DNA from: Brachionus manjavacas
Lineage: Eukaryota; Rotifera; Eurotatoria; Ploima; Brachionidae
Assembly (NCBI GenBank): GCA_019054805.1
Contig: JAHQIY010000005.1
Location: forward strand, 2,215,501-2,279,500
Direction of reading: 5' to 3'
DNA length: 64,000 nucleotides
The notes under the pieces are model-generated. The model was given only the letters and a program-made list of their open reading frames with translations, was not told the origin of the DNA and made no database searches. The translations under genes were made by a program, and so were the position numbers. Below are positions 46,601 to 59,100 of the stretch, one piece after another (the first letter of the stretch is position 1; the number at the start of each line of letters is the position of its first letter).

Positions 46601-49600
46601 GTATGATAGATTTTTTTTTCATCAAGTCATAAAAGTTAAGTCTCAAAAAATCGGAATTTATTAGTAGTTCTGATTTTTAAAGCCTTGAAAATACAAATCA
46701 AGTTTTTAAGTGTTGCGCAATTTTGAATTTAAATCTGTGTTTACTTTTTGAGTGTTATTTACCAAATGGTAAAGCCTACGAGCTATCAAAGCCAAGTTTT
46801 TATTTTTTTGTTTAAATTAACTTTATTTTACAGGCGAAACTTTGAATTTGAATTAATTTAATAAAAAATGTGTTATATTTATTAAAAATTAGATTAATGT
46901 CAAAAATTTGTTTCAGATTTTTATAAACAAGCACTTGTCCTTTAGATTTCTTTTCTTCAATAAACAAATATTTTGAAAAAAATATTTTTAGGATTAATGT
47001 AGGCTTATATTTTCTTAGCAAGCTTCTACAATTTTTTAAGTTGAAGTTAGGCAATTTTTTACTGATTTTGAACAAACTAAATAAATTTGTTATTGTCTGA
47101 TAGTTAATAATTAATAAACGATTTAAAAAAAACAATTGATGTAAATTTAACTATAGTTAAAAACCTGCTAAAAGAATTGAGTAAATAACCACAAATTTGG
47201 TTCAAAAACAAAAAAATTTTTTTTTAAGATTTAGTGGATAAGAAAATATCTACATTTCAGTCCAATTTAAACCAAAATCAAAGAAAATCGATTCAGAGAT
47301 TGAGCAATTCGGAAAGTGTACAAAGTTTTCAAGTGATTGAGAAAAATCCACAGCTAAATAGCATGCAAAATTCACACGATCCTCGCCGATATTCGGATAT
47401 GAAGCATTCGACATCAAAATCATTGAACAAATTTCAATTTGAGACCAACAGTGGAACTCAGGTGACTCCGCTGCGAAAGTCAGCAAACTCGTGGATCGCT
47501 CAGTCTTTTAGGAAAGCATTTAGTAAAATTGACAAGAAAAAAATGAAAAGTCAATCTCAGCTGAACCAAATAAGCAAAAATACTATATCAACTTTGTCCA
47601 TTAATTGCAATGAGAATGAGGCTGCTAATGAAAAGCCAAATACCGACGATGAAAATGAAACAACTCTTAAAAACAAGCTTTCGTTGCCGAGGAGCTCGCA
47701 CGATTGCCTTAATGACTCAGAATCAGAGTTTGATGACGATGAAAATTTAAAAAAAAATGAATTTGTGTCAAAGCATTCAAAAAACTTAATAATGACCAAA
47801 AGATCATATAGGTCCGAATCAGAACTAGCTTTCAAAAATTTGAGACAAAAAGAACTGAATATTAATCATCAAGTTAATAAAACCAGTAATTTGATAACTA
47901 TAGATAACAATATGAGCAAAATTCGCGAGGGTAAAATTCCTTCAAAGCTTAAAAATCACAAATCAGTCTCGTCATTGTTGACCACATCAATTAGTTCCAA
48001 CCAAATAATGGATCAAATTAATTCAAGACAAAGACAAAACCTTAAAATCCAAGGGTCAACGCCTTGTTCCCCAAATAGTTCACAAAAGTTTATAAATAGA
48101 TGGTAAATTATTTGAAATAAATTTTTTGAAATTTACCTTTTTTTTATCAAAAGCAATTGTAAATTAAATGAATCAATGGTTACTGATTTAAAAAAAAAAT
48201 TGACCAATGCTGAGAATAAATTGACAGATATTAGACTTGAGGCGTTGTCTTCTATTCACCAAATTGATCAGTTAAGAGAATGCATGGACAAAATGAAGGT
48301 AACTAAATTTTTGTTTTTTCTTCAAAAAAAAAAAAAAAATACTCATCTAATGTAACTTCAGTTCCAAATAAATATAAAGGAATAATAGGGAAAACAATAG
48401 GACGAAATTCACTAATTGTCTACCTTAAAAACAATTTTAAACAAAATTTCGGAATTTTAGCACAGTTTTTAATTTTCAAACAAAAATTAGAATTTAAAGC
48501 TAAAAAGTTTCATACTTGAAATTTTTTTTAAAACCACAAAATAAATTCTTGAAACAAACGGCTTGGAAAAATTTAAAAAAATATTTTATTAAGGATAATT
48601 GATTTTTAAGAATCCAAATAGTGAAATTAGGAATTAAATTCTCCTAGAGAATATGTATCTAAAGTGCTTTCTTGGTTGTTTGAAGTTATTGTTATTTTCT
48701 GACTCGAAAATTAAATCTCACTAAAAAGAAAATTTCAATTCTGCTACATATTTGTTGGATTTCAATTTATCTGTCTTAACTTATTTCCGTTAATAAAAAG
48801 TTAGATCTCATTCATAAAATGCATTCAGATCACTTTATTTCAATAAAGACACAAATGCTTTTAGGAAACTTTTCTGCAATTGATCCAAACAAAAATGGCA
48901 ACAAATTTATACCAACAAATTAAACTACTACAAATATTTAGGAAAGAATTAAAATTCTCTTTAGATCTTTAGAAACATATTCAATATGTTTTAACGATCA
49001 ATGTAGTAGAGTAATAAATTTTTTTTAAACATAAATTTATTACTCTACTACATTGATCGTTAAAAATCCACTATCTTTTATAAGATTCTAATTAATTTTT
49101 TTATAAATTTTCCTAAGCGTTTATTAAGAATTTATTTCATGGTCTTGAAAAAATTAATTTTTAAAAATCTAATTTTTTAAAATTTAATACTTGATAGCTT
49201 TGAAATTTTAATTAATTTTATTTGGATCATTAGAAGAAAGTTTCTTTAGGCTATTTATGTCTTTATAGAAATGGTGATCTGAATGAATTTTACAAATTAG
49301 ATCTAACGTTTATCACATTGATTAGATAATTGCAAACTTTTCGCTGCGGTTAATTAAACTTTAAAAAGAATCCTTAAAAATATGAGTTCAATTGAAATTT
49401 AAAATTTTTTTAAAGCAGGTATTAAAATGAGAAAAATTTGAATTTGATTTTGAATTTTTAAATTGTAGCCTTTAATTAAAATCTTAAAAATTTATTTTAA
49501 ATTAAGAGGTCTTAAAGCTTAATTTTTAGTTAAATGACCAGTGCTGATTAAATCATAAATCCTTTTTCTATTTTATAATTCAAAGTATTTCTAAAATTTT

Positions 49601-52600
49601 TTAAAATAAAATTAAAAAATTTCGCAAACAATTTATAAATTTGGAGAACAAGCTTAATAAAGAGTCTATTTTTAAAAGAAAATAGTTAATATTTAAAATT
49701 TTAAGAATGAAATGATTGAGCTAAAATCAGAGAATAGCTTGCTAAAAAAATATATTCAAGAAACAAAGTGTGACCGAGTTGACGTTTCGAAAGCAAATGA
49801 ACTGATAAATAATTCTGAAAATACACCAGATGCCGAATTGTCTGATAAGATTGTCAATATGCTTCAATCAGTTAATAGAAATATGACCAACTATTATTAC
49901 TCATACAGTTTGTTATAAAAAATAAAACAAAATTTAAATAAATAAAAATTTTTAAGATTTTTTACTAAATGATGAAAATGAAATGCTGCTAAGAAAAGCC
50001 TTAGTGACAATAGATTGCTCATATCAATTGCAGTTTAGTCCCAACACTGATAACATATCGATAAACAGTTATCGATTGTGCACCATAAATATTGATAGTA
50101 AGTTAAAATGGCCTTTAATGGACGGAATAGTGTCCTATGTTTTCAAACGCTACATAAGCAAACTTGATCAAAACAAATCGATTGGTTTGAATCAATACTC
50201 AATAGACAGGTACCAAATAGGAGACATGGTTCGAAGAATCAGCGATCCAAAGCATCCTGATTTGCTTCCTTTTGGTTATCTAATCGGAAACAATTGTGTC
50301 ATTAAGATATTCCTTAAAGACGACTCAAGCCATGTTGACACTCTTTCTTACGAAACTTTGATTCCTAAATATTTGCTAGAGGATTACGTTACCATACTTG
50401 AAAAGCATAGATTACTAGCCATAAGCGGATTGTTTAAATTTGGAAAGACTTATCTTATGTATAAATTATCTCAATTTGTTTGTAAAAATTCCCAAAAAAA
50501 TTTTGAAATATTTTATTTAAATATTGATGAGTTAACCGGTTATGCGTGTGGCAACTCGTCTCCAACAAATTTAATGAATACACTAATGTCAAAAATAGAT
50601 GAAAAACTTGCGTTTCTGGAACAGCTAAATCGTTCTCTAATAATACTGATAGATAATTTTCATGTTTTGTTTAATACAAATGATTTTGAATCGGCTTATT
50701 TTTTGAACTACGTTTGCCATATTAAAAACAAATACAAGTAAGTTGTTCATTTTTAATTTGATAAATTATTAGTTATTTAAAAAACTCAGAAGAACAAGAA
50801 AATAAATTTTTTTTTTAAATATTGTTAAAAATCAACAATTTCTTGATTGAGAAAAAGCTTCATCAAAACGATTAAATCTAATTTATTAATTTTTTGATAT
50901 TATCATCCAAAATTTTACCTCATAACTTTAAATTCTAGATATTTTGGTGATTTTTTAGCAGAATGTATGAGATTCTAAATTCTAAGGTACATAGAATTAA
51001 AGTATAAAAAGGAAACATTCTAAAATGTTTCTAAAATATTTAGCTGGTTCTGTATCTGTTTATGGAAATCGTAAAAAATAAGATTTCCATAAGTCTCTTT
51101 GGTATTAGATATTTAAGAAAATAATTTGTATGATTAATTATTAGTGTCAAATTCTGAATTTTTGGATTGCTAATTTTATTGCAAAAAAAACAAAATTTAT
51201 CAGCTGATTTACAATTTTGAGTTTTTTATTTTTAGTCTAAATTCAGAATGCTTAAGTCTTTCAGCATCAATGTTTAGAAAAAAAAATATTCTTAAAAAAA
51301 AATTTAGTGCTTGTCAATTCAGCAGTGCCAATATTTTAGTTGTTAAAATTTTAGCCTTTATAGATTTCAATTTAAAAATAACAATTTCTAAAGTTATTGT
51401 CTTTAACAAAAATACCCTACATAAACTATGTTTTTTTACTTCAAAATTAAAAATAAAATTGAGTTTTGAATAATTACTGATACGTTGTGGTAGATAAATT
51501 TAAATTTAATTAAAGATAATTATTTTTTTGCCCTGCTTCTTTTTGTTTTATTATTTGAATACTAAATTTTTTATTGGAATGTCTGTTATTCTTCTGATTA
51601 TAATAAATATTGTTTGAATCAAATAAAAAAATAAAAATTTGATCACAAAAATGTATTTGGAAATTAATTTTAAATCTTATTCTACTTTGATTTATTGAAA
51701 ATATCTAAATTATTCTTGTTTTATTGATAATTAATACAAATTAAATTTTTATTAAAAATAAAAAAAAATTTCTTGGATGGTTATCTGTTTAAAACAAATT
51801 TTAAATAATCCATGAATATTTAAAATAAATTTTACTCTGCTCTGCTTAATCTTTTGTTTGAAATTTTCTAGATAAATTTCAGAAGTTAAAATATAAATTG
51901 TTTGGAGGATATCTGTATAAAATATTTCATTGTTTTTTGACCGATTTTTTAGTTTGAAATTAACAAAACCGACTGATAAACTTTAAAATAAATAGATAGC
52001 CATAATTTATTTATTTCAAGCATAAAAATTTTCTATTTACTTACAATAGATCAAAGAAAAAATAAAATTTCAAATTTTTTTTTAGTCAATTTATTTTTTT
52101 TATTCAAAGTGAAAAAAGATGGAAAATTATTTTCTGAGTTTAATTTTTCAAATAAACTTTAATTTAATTATTTTCTTAAGAGCTTATTTTATAATAACAT
52201 GCAACGAAGCGAATTCAATCAATTCAAAAAATTTTCAAATACCGCTGGACTTTTACAACCATTTCAAGTATTTTACTTTATTAGAAAGCGATGAAAATAT
52301 TTTCCTTATTATCTATTAAAGATGGGTAAATCTAAATATTCACTATGAAGAATTTCTACAATACTACCTCAATCGAAATTTAGTCAATTATCAAGTAGAC
52401 AATAACAAAGCAAAACAGTCATGTGCAATTATGGAAAAAGTAGTCTGGTTTATATGCGAAGTTTATAGACTTATCAATGATTTTATTTCTAAGCTGGGCT
52501 TAAAGAATTTTATTTTAAGTAATTTTTTTACATTAAAAAATTTAAAAAAAATTAAAATAAATTCAAGTGCCAATTAATTTTATGAATTTGCCATTTGGAA

Positions 52601-53145
52601 CAGAAACCTCGGAAAAATGGTTCATTGAGCAATGGAATTATAGCATAATTCCTTATTTGAATGATCTATTCAAGTTTAAGCTTGAAAACAATGCTCCAAA
52701 ACAAGCCGATCCGGTTGAGTGGATTATTAAAAACTATGTTTGGTCGAAAAATTCAAATTCAATTAGTATTAATCAACGCTTACAGCGAATTAAAATAGAT
52801 GAAAAATATGTGACAAAAGGGTTTAGAGCTTCAGCATCATCAAATGATTCTGATTTAAGTTGCACAGATTTTCCAAGTCATTCAGAAACCGGAACTCATT
52901 TAGTACTTTTAAATTTTTTAAAAAATTTTCTCTAATTTACGTTTAATTAGGTCTCAATGCTACTCAAATTGCAGCAAGCTACTAACCTGACATGTAAAGA
53001 TGAAAACATTTCAAGTGGCTATTATGATTCATCCTCCTCTAGTGCATCGACGTCTTCTACTTCACCAAATTGTAATTTCAAACAGACAAATTGCATTTTG
53101 TTAAATTCACTTGCAAATAAATCCAAGATAGAATCGTCTCTTTAG
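37698..53145 (+). CDS. NAV: Neuron navigator (NAV) family protein, 14 exons
   Basis: Exons: 37698-37942, 37998-38089, 38521-38902, 44347-44885, 45685-45890, 46462-46588, 47229-48102, 48154-48298, 49706-49907, 49957-50737, 52181-52267, 52322-52518, 52568-52902, 52951-53145. Lengths sum to 4407 nt (1468 aa) with every phase consistent. NAV proteins are microtubule plus-end proteins steering neurite growth. An EB1-binding-like TKIP motif lies at residues 10-13. A Ser-rich disordered half follows, then the SWIAQSFRKAF basic block, the KLTDIRLEALSSIHQIDQLRE coiled coil, and the C-terminal AAA-like domain with Walker A at 1095-1102 (GLFKFGKT) and IILIDNFH at ~1166. FIEQWNYSIIPYL, WIIKNYVW and the C-terminal LLKLQQATN also match NAV. 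No calponin-homology domain precedes it, as in NAV1. Two Met codons start the frame. Intron 3 is 5.4 kb and might hide a further small exon. Confidence 0.87.
39621..39679. repeat. Small GC-richer hairpin-forming block in NAV intron 3
   Basis: AAAGTTGG and CCAACTTT pair around a 9-nt loop, and GTGACACC (39635-39642) can alternatively pair with GGTGTCAC (39671-39678). The block stands out from its AT-rich surroundings. It could be a retroelement tail or chance. Confidence 0.35.
48800..49307. mobile_element. 508-bp foldback element in NAV intron 8
   Basis: The outer ends GTTAGATCT (48800-48808) and AGATCTAAC (49299-49307) are the tips of arms of ~90 bp: CATTCAGATCACTTTATTTC, AATAAAGACAC.. and AGGAAACTTTTCTGCAATTG each have an inverted counterpart near 49220-49290. 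The centre is a perfect 28-bp stem (48993-49020 versus 49034-49061, around ACTCTACTACATTGATCG) with a 13-nt loop. Essentially the whole unit can fold. It is non-coding, and the nearly perfect centre suggests a young insertion. Confidence 0.85.
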
Positions 53146-56100
53146 AAATTTGTTTCATTTGAATGTTTTATTCTGCAAAAATTTTTAATTATTTTTTAAA
53201 TTTATTTTAATAAAAAAATTACAAAGTTTTTCGTTTCAAATTTTTTTTTAATTTCCAAAAAATATTAACTTGAAATGAATTTATTTTAAAATTTTAATTT
53301 TTTTTGTTAACTGAATAAAAACACTATGTATAGATTGCTAACAAAATATTATCAGACAAGAGATATTAGTACATAGAGCTTTGTAAATAGTAAAAATTTC
53401 ATCAAGATGTTCTTGGGAAAACAAGAGATATCGTTTTTTTTAAATATTATTTTAAATTAATTCAACATATTTGTTTAATTCAGGCTGAGAATTTTTAATA
53501 AAGTACCAGAAGAAAAATAATTAGACGAATTCAAAAGCTTTTAAATCAATTTTTGTATTTTCAAAATCTTTTCATTATTCAAAGGGGTCTGAATTTTTAG
53601 CTTTGTAAAATTTAGTAAAAATTGAACACGTATTTATCCTTTTTCGAAAAATTTTAAATAAAACAAAATAAAACTCAAAAAATTGCTTCATAGTGCAACA
53701 AGCTTTTTTGAGACTCTTTAATCTTAACACTAAAACCCTAAGTATTTTTCGTTCTTATTAAATCCAAAAAAGATTTATTAATTAGGAAATATGTTTAAAA
53801 AATGAGGATTTAAATTTTTTTTTAAACGAGTCAAAATAACTCATTTAGTGCTTCAAGTGTTAAATTGAATTTCTAATTTATTTTTTTTAATTAATCAATT
53901 CAAAACAAGTTTTATTGATGCTTAATTATCTGTTTCTTTAGTCTATGAAAAAATTATTTTAGGTTAGAAATCTTTTAAGTTTTTAGTGCTAGAATAGTTT
54001 ATTTATATTTAATTTTTTTTCAAAAAAATTTTTCAAATTTTACAGAATTTTATCGAATTTTTGTTTTTGAAAAATTTGCATTTGGAACTCAAAAATGATT
54101 ATCTTTTAAATAAGGCAAGATAATTTAAAAAAATTGTACAAAATTTAAAAGAAGATTAAATGTTTCAAAGGTTAATATTCAAATTAAAACCTAGATTATT
54201 TTAATTTTTATAATTATTTTTTCTAAATAATATTAATTTCTAGTTTTATAAAAGTGTTTGTAAGTGCGCTTTGTATAAAAAAAAATATATCAATACAACA
54301 AATTGTTTATAGTGAGCAAAAAATTTGTGATATTTAGGTAAATAAATCGATATGTATAAATACGATTAAGGGATACTAAAATCATGGAGCACTTGAGTAT
54401 CTAGAGGCCTGACTTTCTTAAAACTATTTTCCAATTTTCTCATAAAAGACGAAAGCTATCTAGAAATATTTATCTAAAAGAAAGATAAGCAATGATTGAT
54501 CATTAGGTAATAAAAGTTAATTTATTTTTTATGATTTATGCAATAAGGAGTTAAATTTATTTGGCTCTTATGACCACTAAGTCTGTGATTATCCCGCTAG
54601 TACAAAATCGAGTCTAACCCATTTATCGATCTTTAAGGAGCTTTTTAATTTTGTTTTCCCTTAATATCTAAGCTTATTTACAAATTCAATCGGCTAAGCG
54701 TCTTATAATGGTCGAAAAATGCTCATCTAATCTAAATCGAACACATTTTTCCTATTTCAAAAATCATCGATAAGCAAAAAATCCTATCAAACAAGTTGAA
54801 ACTTGGATATCAAAGCCAGCTAAAGAATGGATTTCTTTTTAATTAATTAAATATTTAAATGAATTATTTTCTTATTAGCACTCATTAGATGCGAGTCTGA
54901 TAGGCGAAATGTAATCTGTTTCTTTAACTTTATTTGTTTTGAAAAATAGACTAAATTTTTGAATAAAATCTACTCTCAGCTTAATAAATCATGGTTGTGT
55001 TTATCAAAAAGATAAATCGGTTTTTACAAGATAAACATTTAATCTCGGAAAAACTGTCATTGATTCAGCCAGCAGATATGTTTTTTTTCTAATATAAAAG
55101 CTATAATTTTATTTGGTCCGTGACCGAAGTTTTCTATCGATTTATCAAAATTACGACTAAAGCCATATCTTTCGTCAGACTGGTCTATTAATATAATTTC
55201 AAGTTTTTTTAATTAAAAATCGAGTCTGCTATCTTTGTGGATGTGAATTTATTGAAATCAATATTTTTTAATTATTTTTTTCTCTTAAATAAATTTTTTT
55301 TCTGACCGATAAGATACTAAGAATTCGAATGATTGCAAAATATCTAGGCTTCGATTAGAGATGACAAGTTTGACGAGATTTTTAAGGTAAATAGCTTGCA
55401 TCAATAGAAACTGGCACGAAATTTTCTTATTTGTTTTCATAACCTAACTGGTCATTAGTAAACCTAAGGAGCAATTCTTGAATTTTTTCGAAACTAGTGA
55501 GATTTAAGTGTATTTTAAGCGAATTTGGCCAGGTTTGTTGTTTTAAGATAAATACTGCTTTGATTCACATAGAGCTTACATTCGCTTCTGACTATTATTT
55601 TCCAACTCAATTTAGTGTTACAAATTGATTTCAATTCGATTTGAACGATCAATTGATTTATTGGAAATTGAAAACTATTTTTACACAGGGGGTAAAAATC
55701 TGCACATTTTTCCTATTAAAATACCTTTAATTTATTTTTATTTTCCCATGCAGTTATTCGAAAAAAACCAAAAATTTATCTAGACTTCTTTATTACTTTT
55801 TTATTAGACAATTTTATTTCGATTTGGTATTAAAAAAAATAAATATATTTTTTACTTGTTGGAAACTAATTTTTTTCTAATTTTTAGAAAAGTAAACCAG
55901 GACTTTTTTCTTAATCTCTATTTTTAAAACAATTAATTAAGCCCAATTTTTTATGCTCCTAAAGTCCGACAGGGATCTAAAAATTTCTACCTTTTTCATG
56001 CAATCTTATCAGTCAGTCACAAGCACATTTATCAATTTTGCTTAAACAAAAAAATGAAAGTTTTTAAGAGAATTTATTTTAAAATTTTTTTAGATTTGAA

Positions 56101-56175
56101 TTTTCTGTAAAATATCAAATATTCAACAATTTAATGAAAAAAATGATAGTTACTATTTTGGATTATTTTAGGCAA

Positions 56176-56199
56176 TCGAGGAGTCGAAAAACTCCTCGA
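56176..56199. repeat. GC-rich 9-bp hairpin
   Basis: TCGAGGAGT (56176-56184) and ACTCCTCGA (56191-56199) pair perfectly across a 6-nt loop (CGAAAA), followed by CTTTTG. It is unusually GC-rich for the region. No known RNA family was recognised. Confidence 0.5.
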
Positions 56200-59100
56200 G
56201 CTTTTGTATATAATTTATTTTTGGAGCTAAATTAAACAGTTTAAAATTAAAATAAAGAATAACAAGTTAAAGATTTTTTTCTAATTAATTTAAGGGTAAA
56301 GTTCTTTTTCAATTGAACTATTAAAAATAGGGGTTGGGGGTTAATTAAAATTTTTTAAGCTTTACTGTTTTTATTTTAGAAGAAAAATTCTCAATTTTAA
56401 GTCTCTTTTTCTAAATAAAATTTTACAAAAAATTGCTGCGCATCAATCTTTCATACCAAGTTACAAAATAGCAATAAAAATTGTAGTTCAAATTTTAATT
56501 TGAAATAAATAAAAGTGAAAAAAAAATTGAATATTTACAAATGGATTTCTTTCTTTTTTTTTTCAAATTTCAAATTTTACCTTCAAAATTTAAAAAATTT
56601 CAAATTTCAAATTTAATAGTGCATTTAATTTTTTGAGTATAAATTTTACTACGACAACAAAATATCAAAATTTAAATTTTATTTTATTTTAATACTATTT
56701 TGCATGAATAGATAGCTATTCATCCAAAAATTGTATAATTTACACACTAACAAGGTACGAATAAAACTAATTAGAAAATCTATATACTTAATAGTTTTTT
56801 GGCCGAGTTTTATTTATTAAAAAAATGATGCTTTAGTTCGGTTCAGTTAAAAAATATAAATATTGATCAAAAGCTGAAAAAAAAGAGGTGTTGAGTATTT
56901 TTTCAATGTTAAACCCGAAATAAGATGGTACCGAATAGATGAACATTTGGCACCTACCAAGAAAAACAATTCTAACTAAATGCTCTATTGAAAATTATTA
57001 TCCACATCTTTAGAGTAGCTAAAATAATTTTTTAACTTAATCAAAATCAAAACGAGGCCTTTGTTATTTTGTTACATAAAGTTAGATTTGTTAGTTTACT
57101 TTTGGAGATAAGCATGAGATTTTAAAATAATAATGGCATACTTATTAATTTTGACCTTAATCTAACAAGTTAATTTTTTTAATTCAAAAAAATTTTAGCA
57201 AAATTTTAAGGCCTTACAAACCATGATCGACGTTTTTATGATCATTATCATCACCAACTTTTATCTAAATTATCTCCAAATCGGTCAAGTTTTGTAAACT
57301 TTTCAACTAAAACCGAACACATCCTGAAGATAAGAGCAGCTTTTGTTTAAAAGCGATTCAAATAGGCTATTTTTGAAAGGAAATTTTGAGCCCTATTTAA
57401 GAATACTTAGCCAAGTGTTCGGTCTAATAAGGAAGTTGATTTAGAGCAAAAATTTCCATTAACCATCTAATTGATAGGTACTGAAAATATTTAAAAAAAA
57501 ATCGATCGATGTTTAAAAGGCGATTAAAAGCTTTTTAAAAAGTCAGACAATCATCTGCATGAGCTCTTAAATAGCTGTTTAATTTAATCATGTGAGCTTG
57601 GGCAGGATTATGTTTTGAAGGCGCTACTTAAGCTCATTCAGGGCTAAATTTTCGCCGCCTACGTGACTTGATGGTGATTTGAAAATTTTTGACAAATTAA
57701 GTCCCCATTTTAGCAAAAAAAATTAATTCGATATGTTTTTTATTTGAGAAACAAGTTCAAGCAAATGAGCTCAGCAGACAGTAAAGCAATTGAATAGAAT
57801 TTGGGGCGACAGTTGATGTTAAATTTAATGAGTATAATTTTCTAGATTTTAATTAAAACGATAGGGTAAGTAACCATCGAAATATAGTTTACTCAAGTGG
57901 TTCCAAGAAGCAAGTGTCTCATGTTTGATTAAGCTCTATTTAATCTAGAGCCACATGCAGGTCTTTTGATCTGCTGGACACTGTCCGCCACTTGCTACCA
58001 TAAGAAATGTGCTTTTCATTTAGTGATCGCTTCATGCTGTTTGCTGATGTCTTGAGAGTTGGACTCTCCGATGATAAAGAAATTATCAGCAATGGCCTCG
58101 GGCTTAAAGAGCGAAAATCTGTTGATGTTCATTAGCTGTCGATTCTTCGGACATAAAGCAGATTCAGAACCCGAAACGAAACTCGGTCAGCTGAAAATCA
58201 ATAATTTCTCGGACCGAATCAATATTTCCGAATTAGTCTAGCTTGATTGAGTTCTAAATTGAACGGGTAAATAGAGATAGTCCGAAGATGATAGAGACAT
58301 TCTAAATTTACAATTGAGACTGGCCACCTACTGGATACTTAAACAAACAGCTTGGTTGAATGAGTTTCAATTAAGTTTAAAATTAAGTTAATTGTTCACT
58401 TCACTTGCATTCATAGACTAAAAAGATAAAGTGAGAATAAAATCTTGGCAAATATTTTATTTTATTTTTTTTATTAAACAAAAAGGAAATCAATTGGAAT
58501 GTTTAAATTTGTCCAAATTAAATATTGGAGATTTAAATTTCAACTAATAAATGACCGAATCAATATGTTTGTCTTTCTTGTTTATGCATGTCCAAGTTAT
58601 TGTTTTGTTTGCCAATAGTGATTGACACTTATCTATACTTGCTTTAAGATTAGTTCGGCTATAAATTTTTCTTCTAGCCTCATCGGATACGATTCTATTT
58701 TTTTTTCTAATTTTGAGCTCCGATTACACTTGAACCTTGATTTTTGTTTTCAGTTTTGATTGACGTTTATCTCTTCCACAGCCAATTTATCTACAAGAAA
58801 TTATTTGCATTTCATTTTTTTTTATATTTTTAAATCTTAATTTGTAACGCTACAACTTTTGTAGCCAAAATTTGTTTCTAAATACATTGTCAAATTAACC
58901 CAGCTGCTCGAAGACATCTTAAAAATTTAATAAAGAAAAAAAACATTAAATTTGGCCCAAGTCTTCTAGACCATTATTAATTTTGTAACTAGTTCAATTT
59001 TGGCATCACGTGATTTAAGAGTTACAGCGAGACCATTAAGAGGACATAACACACATAAACAAAAAATTCATATTCAATTTTGAAAAATTAATTTTACAAG

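Noticed and set aside
46812..47135. Minus-strand 107-aa ORF in NAV intron 6
   Set aside because: Asn/Phe/Ile/Lys-rich translated intron, with no homology recognised.
51270..51473. Plus-strand 67-aa ORF in NAV intron 10
   Set aside because: It interrupts the AAA domain, is low-complexity, and is not needed because exon 10 joins 52181 in phase.
52268..52321. In-frame stop in NAV at about 52318, suggesting a pseudogene
   Set aside because: A 54-bp GT..AG intron (52268-52321) removes it and restores the conserved HFKWVN junction.
58059..58241. Plus-strand 60-aa ORF in the 53-61 kb desert
   Set aside because: It starts at a non-ATG codon, shows no domain or splice support, and is more likely non-coding sequence of slightly higher GC.
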